This document shows positions 7,474 to 17,447 of a stretch of DNA of 64,000 nt, piece by piece. Under the pieces are notes generated by a model. It had not been told where the DNA came from. It ran no database searches and was given only the letters and a program-made list of their open reading frames with translations. Source of the stretch: Prevotella melaninogenica (GTDB taxonomy: Bacteria > Bacteroidota > Bacteroidia > Bacteroidales > Bacteroidaceae); contig NZ_CP072360.1 in assembly GCF_018128065.1 (NCBI RefSeq), positions 124,001-188,000 on the forward strand, read 5' to 3'. The stretch's first letter is position 1, and every line of letters begins with the position of its first letter. Made by a program: the position numbers and the translations under genes.

Positions 7474-9760
7474 TTATTGACCACCATAATCTTTAGGTAA
7501 TTGTGATTGTACTTTCTTTCCAACTTCTTTTTTTACCGTCTCTACCCCTGTTGTAAATGAAACCAAAGTCCCATATAATGCTCTCGCTTCTCTCATTGCT
7601 GATTTAGCATTTCTAATTAATTTCATGTTAGGAGTTCTACGTAACTGTAATTTTTCTAATTTATGTAAAGCAACACTATAGTTATGCCTAGCCTCTGCTG
7701 TTGCTTTTTTTAGATAGCTTGACGGGAGAATATGTCCAACTCCTTTGCTTATAAGAGTTTCTGCTATGATGGACTTCACAGACATTTCTTCTTTATTTAT
7801 AACTCTCCCTACAACATTTTCGAGACCTTCCAATAAGAAGCCAATCCCCTCTTTAGCTATAAACTTTGCTACAGGGTTTTTAATAATCTTCAAAATGCTT
7901 GAAATGCCATTATTGATGGCACCCTTCCGCTGCACCTGTTGCAATACCCCATGTGATGCTCAAATAATCTCTCCCCTCTAATTCTTTATTTGCATTGATG
8001 AAAGAGTTTATAGAGACCTTATCCATCTTATCCATGATAATCGTTAAATATTGCGATAATCCACCAGCAACCCCTCCGATAATAACACCATCAATCCCTA
8101 TTTTTCCATCTTTGTCATAGTATCTAATAGGATTATCAGAGCAATAGACATAACTAAGTAACGTTGGCTTTGTGAGGCTCATTGGATCCACCCCATACCA
8201 AATACTTGACATAGGATTCAAGTACCTTGCACCATAATAGTATAGACCAGTCTCTTCATCAAACTGTTTGCCATTGAACTTATACGGCAGGTCTTCACTA
8301 CTGCTATGCTCGTCAACCAACAGCTCACCATACGGTAAGTAGGCATCATACTGTGTAATGTTGGCATGGTCATCTGTGATGTAAGACGTGCTGCCGAGGT
8401 GGTCACTATGATAGAAGAAGGTTTCCTCTTTCGTAGTGTCGTTTGGAATGTAACCATAACCTGCCTGCGGATCATCAGGGTTGCTCGGGTCATTCCAACT
8501 TACAGGTGGACCGGGGGTAGTATTCGGTGTGGTGTTCGGCTTCGGAGTCTGAATCCAACCCTGTGGCACATCATGGTTGCCGAGTGTGTCAATGATAGAG
8601 TTATATCCTCGTTTTGTATTCTCTGGGTCACCATACGCGCCCTTCATTGTAGGTACACCAGGAGCAATGCCCTGCTGCTTATAATACGCTTCCTTCTGAC
8701 GTTGGATTTGGTTCATACGTTCAGCATAATCCTGCTGACCAGCTGTTACGTAAGAGCCATTACGCCCATAGACATTATTGAACAGACCTGTTCCTATCCT
8801 TGAAGCAACTCGTTTGTCACCAAGGAAGTAATGCTTTGTAAAGCGGTTCTTGTTAATGCTGATTATTGAAGCTGGATAAAGCGTAAAGTTATCTGTTTCA
8901 TGGAATGTAATACCTTGCGGTGCACCATTGATATAAACACCCTCCATCGTGCCATAACTCTTCATGATGCGTTCGCTGGCAGCGTTGTAAGTGTAACGAC
9001 TTGTCTTGCCGTTGTCAGAGAGTACCATCAGGCGGTTATCTTCATCCCAATACATCTCACGAGTAGTATTCGTAGAGTCGTTCGTTACCAGTGTTGGATT
9101 ACCGTTGGCATCGTAGGTGTAATGGTCATGACCAATCTGCGTCGGAGCCGTCGGATGGTTACTGTCCTCATACTTATAAGCAAAGTTATAAGACTTGGCA
9201 GTTGTCGTTGAGTCCACCTTCTGTACCTTCGTCAGCGGTTCACTCATCCGTCCGAACGACATCACCATATCATACGATGCACGCTTTGCCTTACCGCTTG
9301 CGTGAACAAGGCGGTTCAGCTCGTCATATTCATACGTATGCGAACTCCTTCCTCCTAACTTCGCCCTATTGAGTTTCGTCAGCGACGTTGGGTTGGCGGC
9401 ATTCGTAATACCGAGGATATTATCCACAGCATCATAACGATACTTGTTTTCCATCACAGTCTGACCATCCACTGTAAGGTTCATCACCTGCAGACGTTCA
9501 CGCTGCTTGTCGTAGGTATAGGTAGTCTCCGTGCCATTACCAAGTTTCGTATAGACCGTATGACCCTCTTTGTCGTAACCTATCCTGTCTACTATAACGC
9601 TCTCACGTCCTCCCTTATTGCTTGAAAGACCATCTATTTGTCCTGCCGCATTGTAGTGATAGATCACCACCTCACCGTCAGGATAAGTCATCGTCCGCAC
9701 ACGGTTCCAACTGTCGTAGGTAGCACCGTAGACATAAGTCCTAATATCTGCCACACTCGC
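7474..9760 (-). pseudogene. Rhs core D with frameshifted membrane-type toxin tip
   Basis: The core reads from about 9760 (a GTG at 9754 is the first usable start) and enters the tip at GVDPMSLTKPT, then stops near 7910 after GAAEGCHQ. The remainder of the toxin continues in another frame to 7474 (ends PKDYGGQ). Comparison with copy H shows one extra base at 7922-7924 (CCC against CC on the plus strand), so a single +1 slip in a short homopolymer explains the break. The tip is glycine- and alanine-rich near its start (GVIIGGVAGGLSQY) and then amphipathic helical. With a two-helix membrane immunity partner, a membrane-active toxin is inferred. A sequencing error is possible. Confidence 0.8.
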
Positions 9761-9832
9761 TATTGTTGAATTTCGCTTGAATGAGAATAACTAAGACTAT
9801 GAAGGGAATCTCTATATCATTGTGACGAACTT

Positions 9833-10251
9833 TTAATAATAGCTTTGTCCCTTAGTCTCCATATTTTTTAAATATAATAACAACAAGATAACCATTATAC
9901 CTAAGCCTACAATTGCAAATCTCCAAAAGCCATTCCCATCTCCTTCATAAAAATATAGTTAAAGCATTTATTATAAAAAAACTTTTTATGCAGCTTATGA
10001 TGATTTAAATCTTCTTCAGTTACTGGTACTGTATAATTCTGCCCAGCATAATTTATGGTAATTGTTGCAGATACATCAACATTACCAGGATTCACTTCTA
10101 AAATTTTGTAAGAATTATCTGGGATTCTTACTGAGTAATGCTTGTTAGTTAATAATGCAGCACAACTATACGAAAACCATGCGATACAGAAAAAGGATAC
10201 TATCCAAACATACCTAATTAAGATTCTACTTTTGTATTTATTTATCGCCAT
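9833..10251 (-). pseudogene. Frameshifted immunity gene E, DUF3592-like
   Basis: Starts at the ATG at 10,251, overlapping the toxin E stop by 14 bases. The current frame gives 114 residues ending MAFGDLQL at 9907. The N-terminal helix and the middle (YKILEVNPGNVDV, YTVPVTEEDL) align with immunity D. In a second frame the sequence goes on as YEGDGNGFWRFAIVG and a hydrophobic helix, ending at 9833, which matches the second helix of immunity D. Restoring one T/A in the A5 tract at 9949-9953 reconnects both parts. So the second membrane helix is lost by a one-base deletion, unless this is a sequencing error. Confidence 0.75.
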
Positions 10252-11683
10252 ATTCTTTGGGTAATAGCTCTACGGCTTTACGAGTTATCTGTTTATGCGT
10301 TGTCTTTAATCCTGTTAGAAATCCAGAAAGGAGACCATAGTTTAGCTTGGCTTCTTTTAGGCCAGCTAAAGCTTTACTTACTAGTTTTGCATTAGGAGAT
10401 CTTCTACTCTGATAATCTTTAAGAGCCTTCAAGGCTCTCTGATAGTTCTGTCTTGCCCCTATAGTAGCTTTTTTTATATAAGCAATAGGAAGAATGTGTC
10501 CAAATCCCTTACTTATTAGTGTTTGTGCTACTATTGCTTTTACATCAATACTCTTACCTGTAATCATTTTTGAAATAGCACTTTCTACTCCTTCAAGTAT
10601 AATTCCTATACCTTCCTTGAGAATCCACTTAGCAATAGGATTTCTCACAATCTTTACCATGGTTGAAATTCCATTATCCAATGCTCCGCTTATAGCACCT
10701 GTTCCTACATTATATGCAATGCTTACACCGTCTTTCCATGTTAAACTCTTGTTAGCTTTAACAAATGAACTTATAGAAAGGTTATCCATTTTCTGGAACA
10801 TTATAGAAAGGTATTCTGATGCACCACCAGCAACCCCTCCGATAATAACGCCATCAATCCCTATTTTTCCATTTTTGTCATAGTATCTAATAGGATTATC
10901 AGAGCAATAGACATAACTAAGTAACGTTGGCTTTGTGAGGCTCATTGGATCCACCCCATACCAAATACTTGCCACAGGATTCATATACCTTGCACCATAA
11001 TAGTACAAGCCTGTCTCTTCATCGAACTGCTTACCGTTGAACTTATACGGCAGGTCTTCACTGCTGCTGTGCTCGTCAACTAACAGTTCACCGTATGGTA
11101 GGTAAGCATCATACTGCGTGATATTGGCTTTATCATCAGTAATGTAAGACGTACTGCCGAGATGGTCACTGTGATAGAAGAAGGTTTCCTCACGTGTTGT
11201 GTCATTTGGAATATAGCCATAACCAGCCTGCGGGTCATCAGGGTTGCTCGGGTCATTCCAGCTTACAGGTGGACCAGGGTTGGTATTCGGGGTCGTGTTA
11301 GGACGTGGAGTCTGAATCCAACCCTGTGGCACATCATGGTTACCGAGTTCTGTAAGGACAGCATTATAACCAACACCAGTGTTCTCCGGATCACCATACG
11401 CGCCCTTTTCTGTCGGTACACCAGGAGCTACACCCACCTTCTTATAGTACGCCTCCTTCTGTGTCTGAATCTGATTCATACGTTCAGCATAATCCTGCTG
11501 ACCAGCGGTTACGTATGAGCCGTTGCGTCCGTAAACGTTGTTAAACAGACCTGTTCCTATCCTTGAAGCAACTCGTTTGTCACCAATGCAGTAATGCTTT
11601 GTAAAGCGATTCTTGTTAATCCTGATTATCGAAGCTGGATAAAGCACCTCACGAAGTCGTTCGAAGTCATAGATGTAAGAGAT
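10238..11683 (-). CDS. Truncated Rhs core E with intact membrane-type toxin tip
   Basis: Open from 11,683 to 10,238; the first usable start is a GTG at 11,647. The beginning reads SYIYDFERLREVLYP, from the early core, and jumps directly to ASIIRINKNRFTKHY, from the late core, with the shared LYP codons at the joint. Everything between is deleted. The tip (from GVDPMSLTKPT) is related to D and H but is uninterrupted: GVIIGGVAGGASEYL, then helical segments to PKEYGDK. It serves as the intact reference for this toxin family. Its immunity gene directly downstream is frameshifted. Confidence 0.78.
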   Translation of the reverse strand: MSYIYDFERLREVLYPASIIRINKNRFTKHYCIGDKRVASRIGTGLFNNVYGRNGSYVTAGQQDYAERMNQIQTQKEAYYKKVGVAPGVPTEKGAYGDPENTGVGYNAVLTELGNHDVPQGWIQTPRPNTTPNTNPGPPVSWNDPSNPDDPQAGYGYIPNDTTREETFFYHSDHLGSTSYITDDKANITQYDAYLPYGELLVDEHSSSEDLPYKFNGKQFDEETGLYYYGARYMNPVASIWYGVDPMSLTKPTLLSYVYCSDNPIRYYDKNGKIGIDGVIIGGVAGGASEYLSIMFQKMDNLSISSFVKANKSLTWKDGVSIAYNVGTGAISGALDNGISTMVKIVRNPIAKWILKEGIGIILEGVESAISKMITGKSIDVKAIVAQTLISKGFGHILPIAYIKKATIGARQNYQRALKALKDYQSRRSPNAKLVSKALAGLKEAKLNYGLLSGFLTGLKTTHKQITRKAVELLPKEYGDK

Positions 11684-11754
11684 TCATCATTCCATAAATA
11701 TAGTTAATATTAAATTATATAATTTAGTATAATTATTTACTCTCAATCAGAAAC

Positions 11755-12374
11755 CTAGAAGTCTAATAACCAATAATCTGATTTAGGGTTCATGTTACGA
11801 GACAATTGAACTTCTAAATTTGTTTTTGACTGGAAGATACCTTTTTCATCAACACTATAGATATTTTGTTCATAACATTGAATTATTGTCTTTAGCCAAC
11901 TTTCTATGGAGTCATATATCATGATAGGAGCATCAGATAATAAGACCTGAGGACTATAATAAAATAGAGCTTTATATGTCTCTCTGCTTGAATCAAGGTC
12001 TATGAGGATAGGATCTTCATAAACCCCATCAAAAATAAATGGATACATACGTTCATCATCGGCATAAGATGCTTGCATTATTTTATTTTGAGTCATTATA
12101 TCTCTCGATAAAGAATATGCGGCATAATTGCCCATAGAAGAAAGTTTATTTGGTTTTCTTCACCTTCACTTAAATCTAGAAGGAGTTCATGAGCACATCC
12201 TGTCTTCCACAGGTATAAATCTAAAAGTTCTGGGCAACATTCGAGTTCTAAGAGTCTAAACGCACTCTCTATACTTTGTTTGTCTTTCCAATTAAAGTCC
12301 CAATCCATTTCATTCAATATTGGATTATGAGCTTGGATAAGTTGTCTTTCCAGTTTTTTGATAAGATCGTTCAT
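11755..12374 (-). pseudogene. Frameshifted SMI1/KNR4 (SUKH) immunity gene F
   Basis: Two overlapping frames together form one SUKH-type protein. The first (12,374 to 12,096) gives MNDLIKKLERQLIQAHN and the CPELLDLYLWKTG segment typical of the family. The second (12,135 to 11,755) gives MGNYAAYSLSRDIMTQNK, PILIDLDSS and SIESWLKTIIQCYEQ. One missing base near 12,136 explains the split. The gene begins 8 bases after the stop of nuclease toxin F, and SUKH proteins are known to neutralise nuclease toxins, so the pairing fits. As written the gene cannot make the complete protein. Confidence 0.8.
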
Positions 12375-12382
12375 CTTTAAAA

Positions 12383-14206
12383 TTATCTAATTTGTGGTTG
12401 TCTACTATCATATTCATTCATATAACGTGTCGTTGGTGGAATAAGTAGGAACGTGGATCTCTGTACCGTACTTCCAATAGCCTCTAAAGCACTTGAGAAA
12501 ATTTTTCCTAAGACAATTGCTCCAAAAACCTTATTCACATTTTTAGATTCGGGCTGTCTACGTAAATAAGGCATAGCTTGAGGAACTAGTCTTGGTTTTT
12601 CTCCTTGTTTTTTAGGAACCAGGACTACTTGTATTATATCACCAGTTTTCAAATGGTTGAACCTTATAAATGCCCCCAAATACCCTCCATGACTCCTGTT
12701 CTCTATTAATGGTACATAGTTTACGGCAGCCCCTTTACCACCTTCCATTGTCGTCGCATATGGAAACTCATCTCTATCATAACCAATCTTGGGTGCTAAT
12801 CCGCTATCTTTTAAAGATGCTTTTCTTCGTGTATTTCTATTGGATACGTTCGAATCATAAGTTAAACTTATTGAACTTCTATTGTGCATATACATCTTAT
12901 GAGTCTTATACACGTTTGCCCATTTGCCTTGATAAACAAAAAAAGTAACTCTTTTAGGTCTATTAGAATCATTTCCTTCTGGTCGCTCGCCAAATTTATC
13001 AATAAAACTGATAGGATTATCTTTACAATATACATAAGAACCTAAAAACTTATACTTCTCTGCCAACGGATCCACCCCATACCAAATACTTGCCATAGGA
13101 TTCAAGTACCTTGCACCATAGTAGTACAACCCTGTTTCTTCATCCAGCTCCTTGCCGTTGAACTTATACGGTATTTCCTCACTTGATGAGTGTTCATCCA
13201 CAAGCAGTTCACCATACGGTAGGTATGCATCATACTGCGTGATGTTGGCTTTATCATCTGTGATGTAAGACGTACTACCTAAGTGGTCACTATGATAGAA
13301 GAAAGTTTCTTCACGTGTCGTGTCATTGGCAATGTAGCCGTAACCAGCCTGTGGGTCATCAGGGTTACTCGGGTCATTCCAACTTACAGGTGGACCGGGG
13401 TTGGTATTCGGTGTGGTGTTGGGGCGTGGAATCTGAATCCAACCCTGTGGCACATCATGGTTGCCGAGTGTGTCAATGATAGAGTTATACCCTCGCTTTG
13501 TGTTCTCCGGGTCACCATACGCACCCTTCATTGTAGGTACACCAGGGGCAATGCCCTGCTGCTTATAGTATGCCTCTTTCTGCTTCTGAATCTGATTCAT
13601 ACGCTCTGCATAGTCCTGCTGACCTGCAGTTACATATGAGCCGTTGCGTCCATAGACGTTGTTAAACAGACCCGTTCCTATCCTTGAAGCAACTCGTTTG
13701 TCACCAATGAAGTAATGCTTTGTAAAGCGATTCTTGTTTACAGAGAGGATACTTGCTGGGTAGAGCGTGAAGTTGTCCGTCTCGTGGAAGGTGATACCCT
13801 GTGGTGCACCGTTAATATACACACCCTCCATCGTACCGTAACTCTTCATAATACGTTCACCAGCTGCGTTGTAAGTGTAACGACTTGTCTTGCCGTTATC
13901 AGAGAGTACCATGAGTCGATTGTCCTCATCCCAGTACATCTCTCGGGTAGTGTTCGCCGAATCGTTCGTTACCAGCGTAGGATTACCATTGGCATCATAC
14001 GTGTAATGGTCGTGACCAATCTGTGTTGGAGCCGTCGGATGGTTACTGTCCTCATACTTATAAGCAAAGTTATAAGACTTAGCAGTTGTCGTTGAGTCCA
14101 CTTTCTGAACTTTTGTCAGTGGCTCGCTCATCTTCCCGAAGGTCATCGCCATGTCGTAGGGGGCGTTCTTCGCCTTGCCTGTAGCATGAATCAGTCGGTT
14201 TAACGC
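12383..14206 (-). CDS. Truncated Rhs core F with NucA/NucB-like nuclease tip
   Basis: Open from 14,206, with a first ATG at 14,152 (589 residues from there). The early part LNRLIHATGKAKNAPYD diverges from the other cores (…SASYD), hinting at a different donor. The tip begins after GVDPLAEKYKFLGSYVYC and carries DEFPYATTMEGG at about 461-472, then AAVNYVPLIENRSHGG. This matches the DEYPFASTxEGG signature of the NucA/NucB deoxyribonucleases. A non-specific DNase toxin is therefore likely. Its SUKH immunity gene follows but is frameshifted. Confidence 0.8.
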   Translation of the reverse strand, partial: ALNRLIHATGKAKNAPYDMAMTFGKMSEPLTKVQKVDSTTTAKSYNFAYKYEDSNHPTAPTQIGHDHYTYDANGNPTLVTNDSANTTREMYWDEDNRLMVLSDNGKTSRYTYNAAGERIMKSYGTMEGVYINGAPQGITFHETDNFTLYPASILSVNKNRFTKHYFIGDKRVASRIGTGLFNNVYGRNGSYVTAGQQDYAERMNQIQKQKEAYYKQQGIAPGVPTMKGAYGDPENTKRGYNSIIDTLGNHDVPQGWIQIPRPNTTPNTNPGPPVSWNDPSNPDDPQAGYGYIANDTTREETFFYHSDHLGSTSYITDDKANITQYDAYLPYGELLVDEHSSSEEIPYKFNGKELDEETGLYYYGARYLNPMASIWYGVDPLAEKYKFLGSYVYCKDNPISFIDKFGERPEGNDSNRPKRVTFFVYQGKWANVYKTHKMYMHNRSSISLTYDSNVSNRNTRRKASLKDSGLAPKIGYDRDEFPYATTMEGGKGAAVNYVPLIENRSHGGYLGAFIRFNHLKTGDIIQVVLVPKKQGEKPRLVPQAMPYLRRQPESKNVNKVFGAIVLGKIFSSALEAIGSTVQRSTFLLIPPTTRYMNEYDSRQPQIR

Positions 14207-14264
14207 CTAATAGATATAAATGCGTATTAGTCTTTCTCCAAGAGTAGTTTCTTTACCTTGTACT

Positions 14265-14699
14265 TTACTTTGGTTCTTCTTCATTTTTTAGTTTCCCTGT
14301 GGAATCTGTCTGATAATATTTGACACCATACACTCTTCCCATTCCCATGTGCAAGACTCTATATCGAGTGTCGGGTGCCAATACGGCACGCTTTGGATTA
14401 TTTACAACCGTATCAATGTTAGGAAAGCATGCCTCCACTTGATATTTCGAAGAAATATTATTTAGATCAAGTGTGTCAATTCCTTTTTCTTTCTTTTTTT
14501 CTTTTAACTCTATATCATAGGAATAAAATAATTCTTTTTCGCCATCAGGCTCAATATAAAAACTTAACATATCATACACGTAGAAAGTCTGTTTCTCTTC
14601 GTCAAACGTGAAATCATGATTGTCGCATGCACAAAGTGTAAACACTATTGTTACCAATATTATTCTATTTTTTATTGCTTGTATGTTTTTTGAATTCAT
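14265..14699 (-). CDS. Lipoprotein immunity protein for protease toxin G
   Basis: 144 residues. The N-terminus is a basic then hydrophobic signal with lipobox LCAC (Cys near residue 25), so a lipid-anchored envelope protein is expected. The mature part is acidic and lysine-rich (IELKEKKKEKGIDTL) and I recognise no family. The start overlaps the toxin G stop by 35 bases. Like immunity B, it pairs an HExxH protease tip with a lipoprotein, which suggests that these proteases act outside the cytoplasm. That last point is inference. Confidence 0.7.
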   Translation of the reverse strand: MNSKNIQAIKNRIILVTIVFTLCACDNHDFTFDEEKQTFYVYDMLSFYIEPDGEKELFYSYDIELKEKKKEKGIDTLDLNNISSKYQVEACFPNIDTVVNNPKRAVLAPDTRYRVLHMGMGRVYGVKYYQTDSTGKLKNEEEPK

Positions 14700-17064
14700 T
14701 CCACCATTTATTGATTTGTTCGATTTTGTCTTTCTCCTTCAGTTTGTCATTCTTAAACAAATTCCCGATAGATGCTTTGAAGTGTGTCGTAACGAATTCG
14801 CGGAAAGCGTCATATGTTTTAGTCCCTTGCTGAGCCTCTATTTCGCGAGGAGCATCGTCGTGGTTGCCAGCCTTAATATAACCTGCTATTGTTTTAAGCA
14901 AATATTTTGTCAGACCCTTATCGCGCGCAATCTGCTTAGTGTGTACCACCTCGTGCGAGAATTGGCGGAACCAGACGTCATAATCCTGCCCAGCTCTGCT
15001 ATTATCAAGATAATATGGCGACACAAGGATTCGTGCATTATTGGGAGAGCCGCCAATTGTAATGCTATTGCCTTCGGGTTGAGAAATGAATTCTTCAAGC
15101 CTTGCATTCTTCACATACGTAATGGGAACGTTCGCTACCAAAGACAATAAGTGAGCGGCTGATTCCCTAAAGGTATAGTATGTTACTTCATGGGGTATCC
15201 TCATTAACGTATTGGCGGAGCCTACTGCTTGGTACAGAACAACGGTTTCGACATGTTTTACAACAATGCCCTTAGGGAACATTCCCATAACATCAATATT
15301 CGCAATTGGACTCCCGTTACAATATGTATACGAACCTACCGACACATACTTTTCTGTTAAATTATCCACCCCATACCACAAACTTATGATTGGGTCCATG
15401 TATCTTGCACCGTAATAGTACAGACCTGTCTCATCATCGAACTGTTTACCATTGAACTTATACGGTAGGTCCTCACTACTGCTATGCTCGTCAACTAACA
15501 GTTCACCGTATGGTAGGTAAGCATCATACTGGGTGATGTTGGCTTTGTCATCTGTGATATAAGACGTTGAGCCGAGGTGGTCACTATGATAGAAGAAGGT
15601 CTCTTCCTTTGTGGTGTCGTTTGGAATATATCCATAACCAGCCTGCGGGTCATCAGGGTTGCTTGGGTCATTCCAGCTTACAGGTGGACCGGGGTTAGTA
15701 TTCGGTGTGGTGTTGGGGCGTGGAGTTTGAATCCACCCCTGTGGCACATCGTGGTTACCGAGTGTGTCAATGATAGAGTTATACCCTCGTTTTGTATTCT
15801 CGGGGTCACCATACGCACCCTTCATTGTAGGTACACCAGGGGCAATGCCCTGCTGCTTATAGTATGCTTCCTTCTGACGTTGTATTTGGTTCATACGTTC
15901 AGCATAATCCTGCTGACCAGCAGTAACGTATGAGCCGTTACGTCCATAGACGTTATTGAACAAGCCTGTTCCTAGCCTTGAAGCAGCTCGTTTGTCACCA
16001 AGGAAGTAATGCTTCGTGAAGCGGTTCTTGTTGACAGAGAGGATACTTGCAGGATAAAGTGTGAAGTTGTCCGTCTCGTGGAAAGTAATACCCTGCGGTG
16101 CTCCATTGATATACACACCCTCCATCGTACCGTAACTCTTCATGATGCGTTCGCCAGCAGCGTTATAAGTATAGCGTGAGGTTTTGCCATTATCGCTTAA
16201 GACCATCAGGCGGTTGTCCTCGTCCCAGTACATCTCACGGGTCGTGTTGGTTGAGTCGTTCGTTACCAGCGTTGGATTACCGTTGGCATCGTAGGTGTAA
16301 TGGTCATGACCAATCTGCGTTGGAGCCGTCGGGTGGTTGCTGTCCTCATACTTATAAGCAAAGTTATAAGACTTGGCGGTTGTTGTTGAGTCCACTTTCT
16401 GTACCTTAGTGAGCGGTTCACTCATCCGTCCGAACGACATCACCATATCATACGATGCACGCTTTGCCTTACCGTTTGCGTGGACAAGGCGGTTCAGTTC
16501 ATCATACTCATACGTATGCGAACTCCTTCCTCCTAACTTCGCCTTGTTGAGTTTCGTCAGCGACGTTGGGTTGGCAGCATTCGTAATACCGAGGATATTA
16601 TCCACAGCATCATAGCGATACTTGTTTTCCATCACAGTCTGACCATCCGCTGTAAGGTTCATCACCTGCAGACGTTCACGCTGCTTGTCGTAGGTATAGG
16701 TTGTCTCCGTGCCATTACCAAGTTTCGTATAGACCGTATGACCCTCCTTGTCGTAACCTATCCTGTCAACTATAACGCTCTGACGTCCCTGTTTATTGCT
16801 CGTAAGACACTCAACCTGTCCGGCAGCATTGTAGTGATAAGTTACCACTTCACCGTCAGGATAAGTCATTGTCTGTACACGATTCCAGCTGTCATAGGTA
16901 GCACCATAGACATAAGTCCTAATATCTGCTACGCTCGCCATGACTGTACGGACAGTTTTCGTCACCTCACCCTGTCGACCATAGTAATAGGCTTCACCGC
17001 CCGAAGCATTCTCTACAAGAGCAAGAACAAAAGGGCAAAAATAAGCTTCATTTCTTACTTCCAT
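14665..17064 (-). CDS. Truncated Rhs core G with HExxH metalloprotease tip
   Basis: 799 residues from the ATG at 17,064. It opens with the same out-of-frame leader as core C (MEVRNEAYFCPFVL) and joins the core at ALVENASGG. The core is near-complete to YGVDNLTEKY. The tip contains FSHEVVHTKQ (HExxH at about 704-708) and, 30 residues on, DDAPREIEAQQG. An HExxH followed by an E-x-EA helix resembles DUF4157-type zinc proteases. The metal-binding pair is visible; the exact family is inferred. It overlaps its lipoprotein immunity gene by 35 bases and the upstream immunity gene H by 17 bases. Confidence 0.78.
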   Translation of the reverse strand: MEVRNEAYFCPFVLALVENASGGEAYYYGRQGEVTKTVRTVMASVADIRTYVYGATYDSWNRVQTMTYPDGEVVTYHYNAAGQVECLTSNKQGRQSVIVDRIGYDKEGHTVYTKLGNGTETTYTYDKQRERLQVMNLTADGQTVMENKYRYDAVDNILGITNAANPTSLTKLNKAKLGGRSSHTYEYDELNRLVHANGKAKRASYDMVMSFGRMSEPLTKVQKVDSTTTAKSYNFAYKYEDSNHPTAPTQIGHDHYTYDANGNPTLVTNDSTNTTREMYWDEDNRLMVLSDNGKTSRYTYNAAGERIMKSYGTMEGVYINGAPQGITFHETDNFTLYPASILSVNKNRFTKHYFLGDKRAASRLGTGLFNNVYGRNGSYVTAGQQDYAERMNQIQRQKEAYYKQQGIAPGVPTMKGAYGDPENTKRGYNSIIDTLGNHDVPQGWIQTPRPNTTPNTNPGPPVSWNDPSNPDDPQAGYGYIPNDTTKEETFFYHSDHLGSTSYITDDKANITQYDAYLPYGELLVDEHSSSEDLPYKFNGKQFDDETGLYYYGARYMDPIISLWYGVDNLTEKYVSVGSYTYCNGSPIANIDVMGMFPKGIVVKHVETVVLYQAVGSANTLMRIPHEVTYYTFRESAAHLLSLVANVPITYVKNARLEEFISQPEGNSITIGGSPNNARILVSPYYLDNSRAGQDYDVWFRQFSHEVVHTKQIARDKGLTKYLLKTIAGYIKAGNHDDAPREIEAQQGTKTYDAFREFVTTHFKASIGNLFKNDKLKEKDKIEQINKWWNEFKKHTSNKK

Positions 17065-17446
17065 GATAACCTTTCATATAGAGTCTCATGCAAAGTACTG
17101 AGAGCAGGCCTAATGAAAGAATTCCCAACCTAACATATATATCCTCTTTTTCATCATAAAAAAGTGTATCATTCCATTTATTATGGTATAAAATTTTATT
17201 TAGATTCCCGTCATTTATATCCTTCCTACTTACTGTGACAGTGTATTCCTTACTCATATAACGTACTATGATATATGAAGTTATATTTATAGCACCACTA
17301 TGTTCTGACACTATTTTATATGACTTAATTGGACCCGATTTAATTGCTTGAGTATCGTAATAAACAACTATAATACTGTAGAATAAATATATAATACAGC
17401 CAGAGATCATCAATAGAAGATATCTACGAACTTGTTTGTATTCCAT
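17048..17446 (-). CDS. Two-helix membrane immunity protein H, twin of D
   Basis: The same 132-residue protein as immunity D, starting at the ATG one base after the toxin H stop. Two membrane helices flank a beta-rich outer domain, as in DUF3592 proteins. The whole segment from 17,004 to about 18,250 is almost identical to 7,030-8,295, showing a recent duplication that included the 3' half of the toxin, this gene and the joint to the next core. Retained unbroken although its toxin is frameshifted. Confidence 0.7.
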   Translation of the reverse strand: MEYKQVRRYLLLMISGCIIYLFYSIIVVYYDTQAIKSGPIKSYKIVSEHSGAINITSYIIVRYMSKEYTVTVSRKDINDGNLNKILYHNKWNDTLFYDEKEDIYVRLGILSLGLLSVLCMRLYMKGYHGSKK

Positions 17447-17447
17447 T

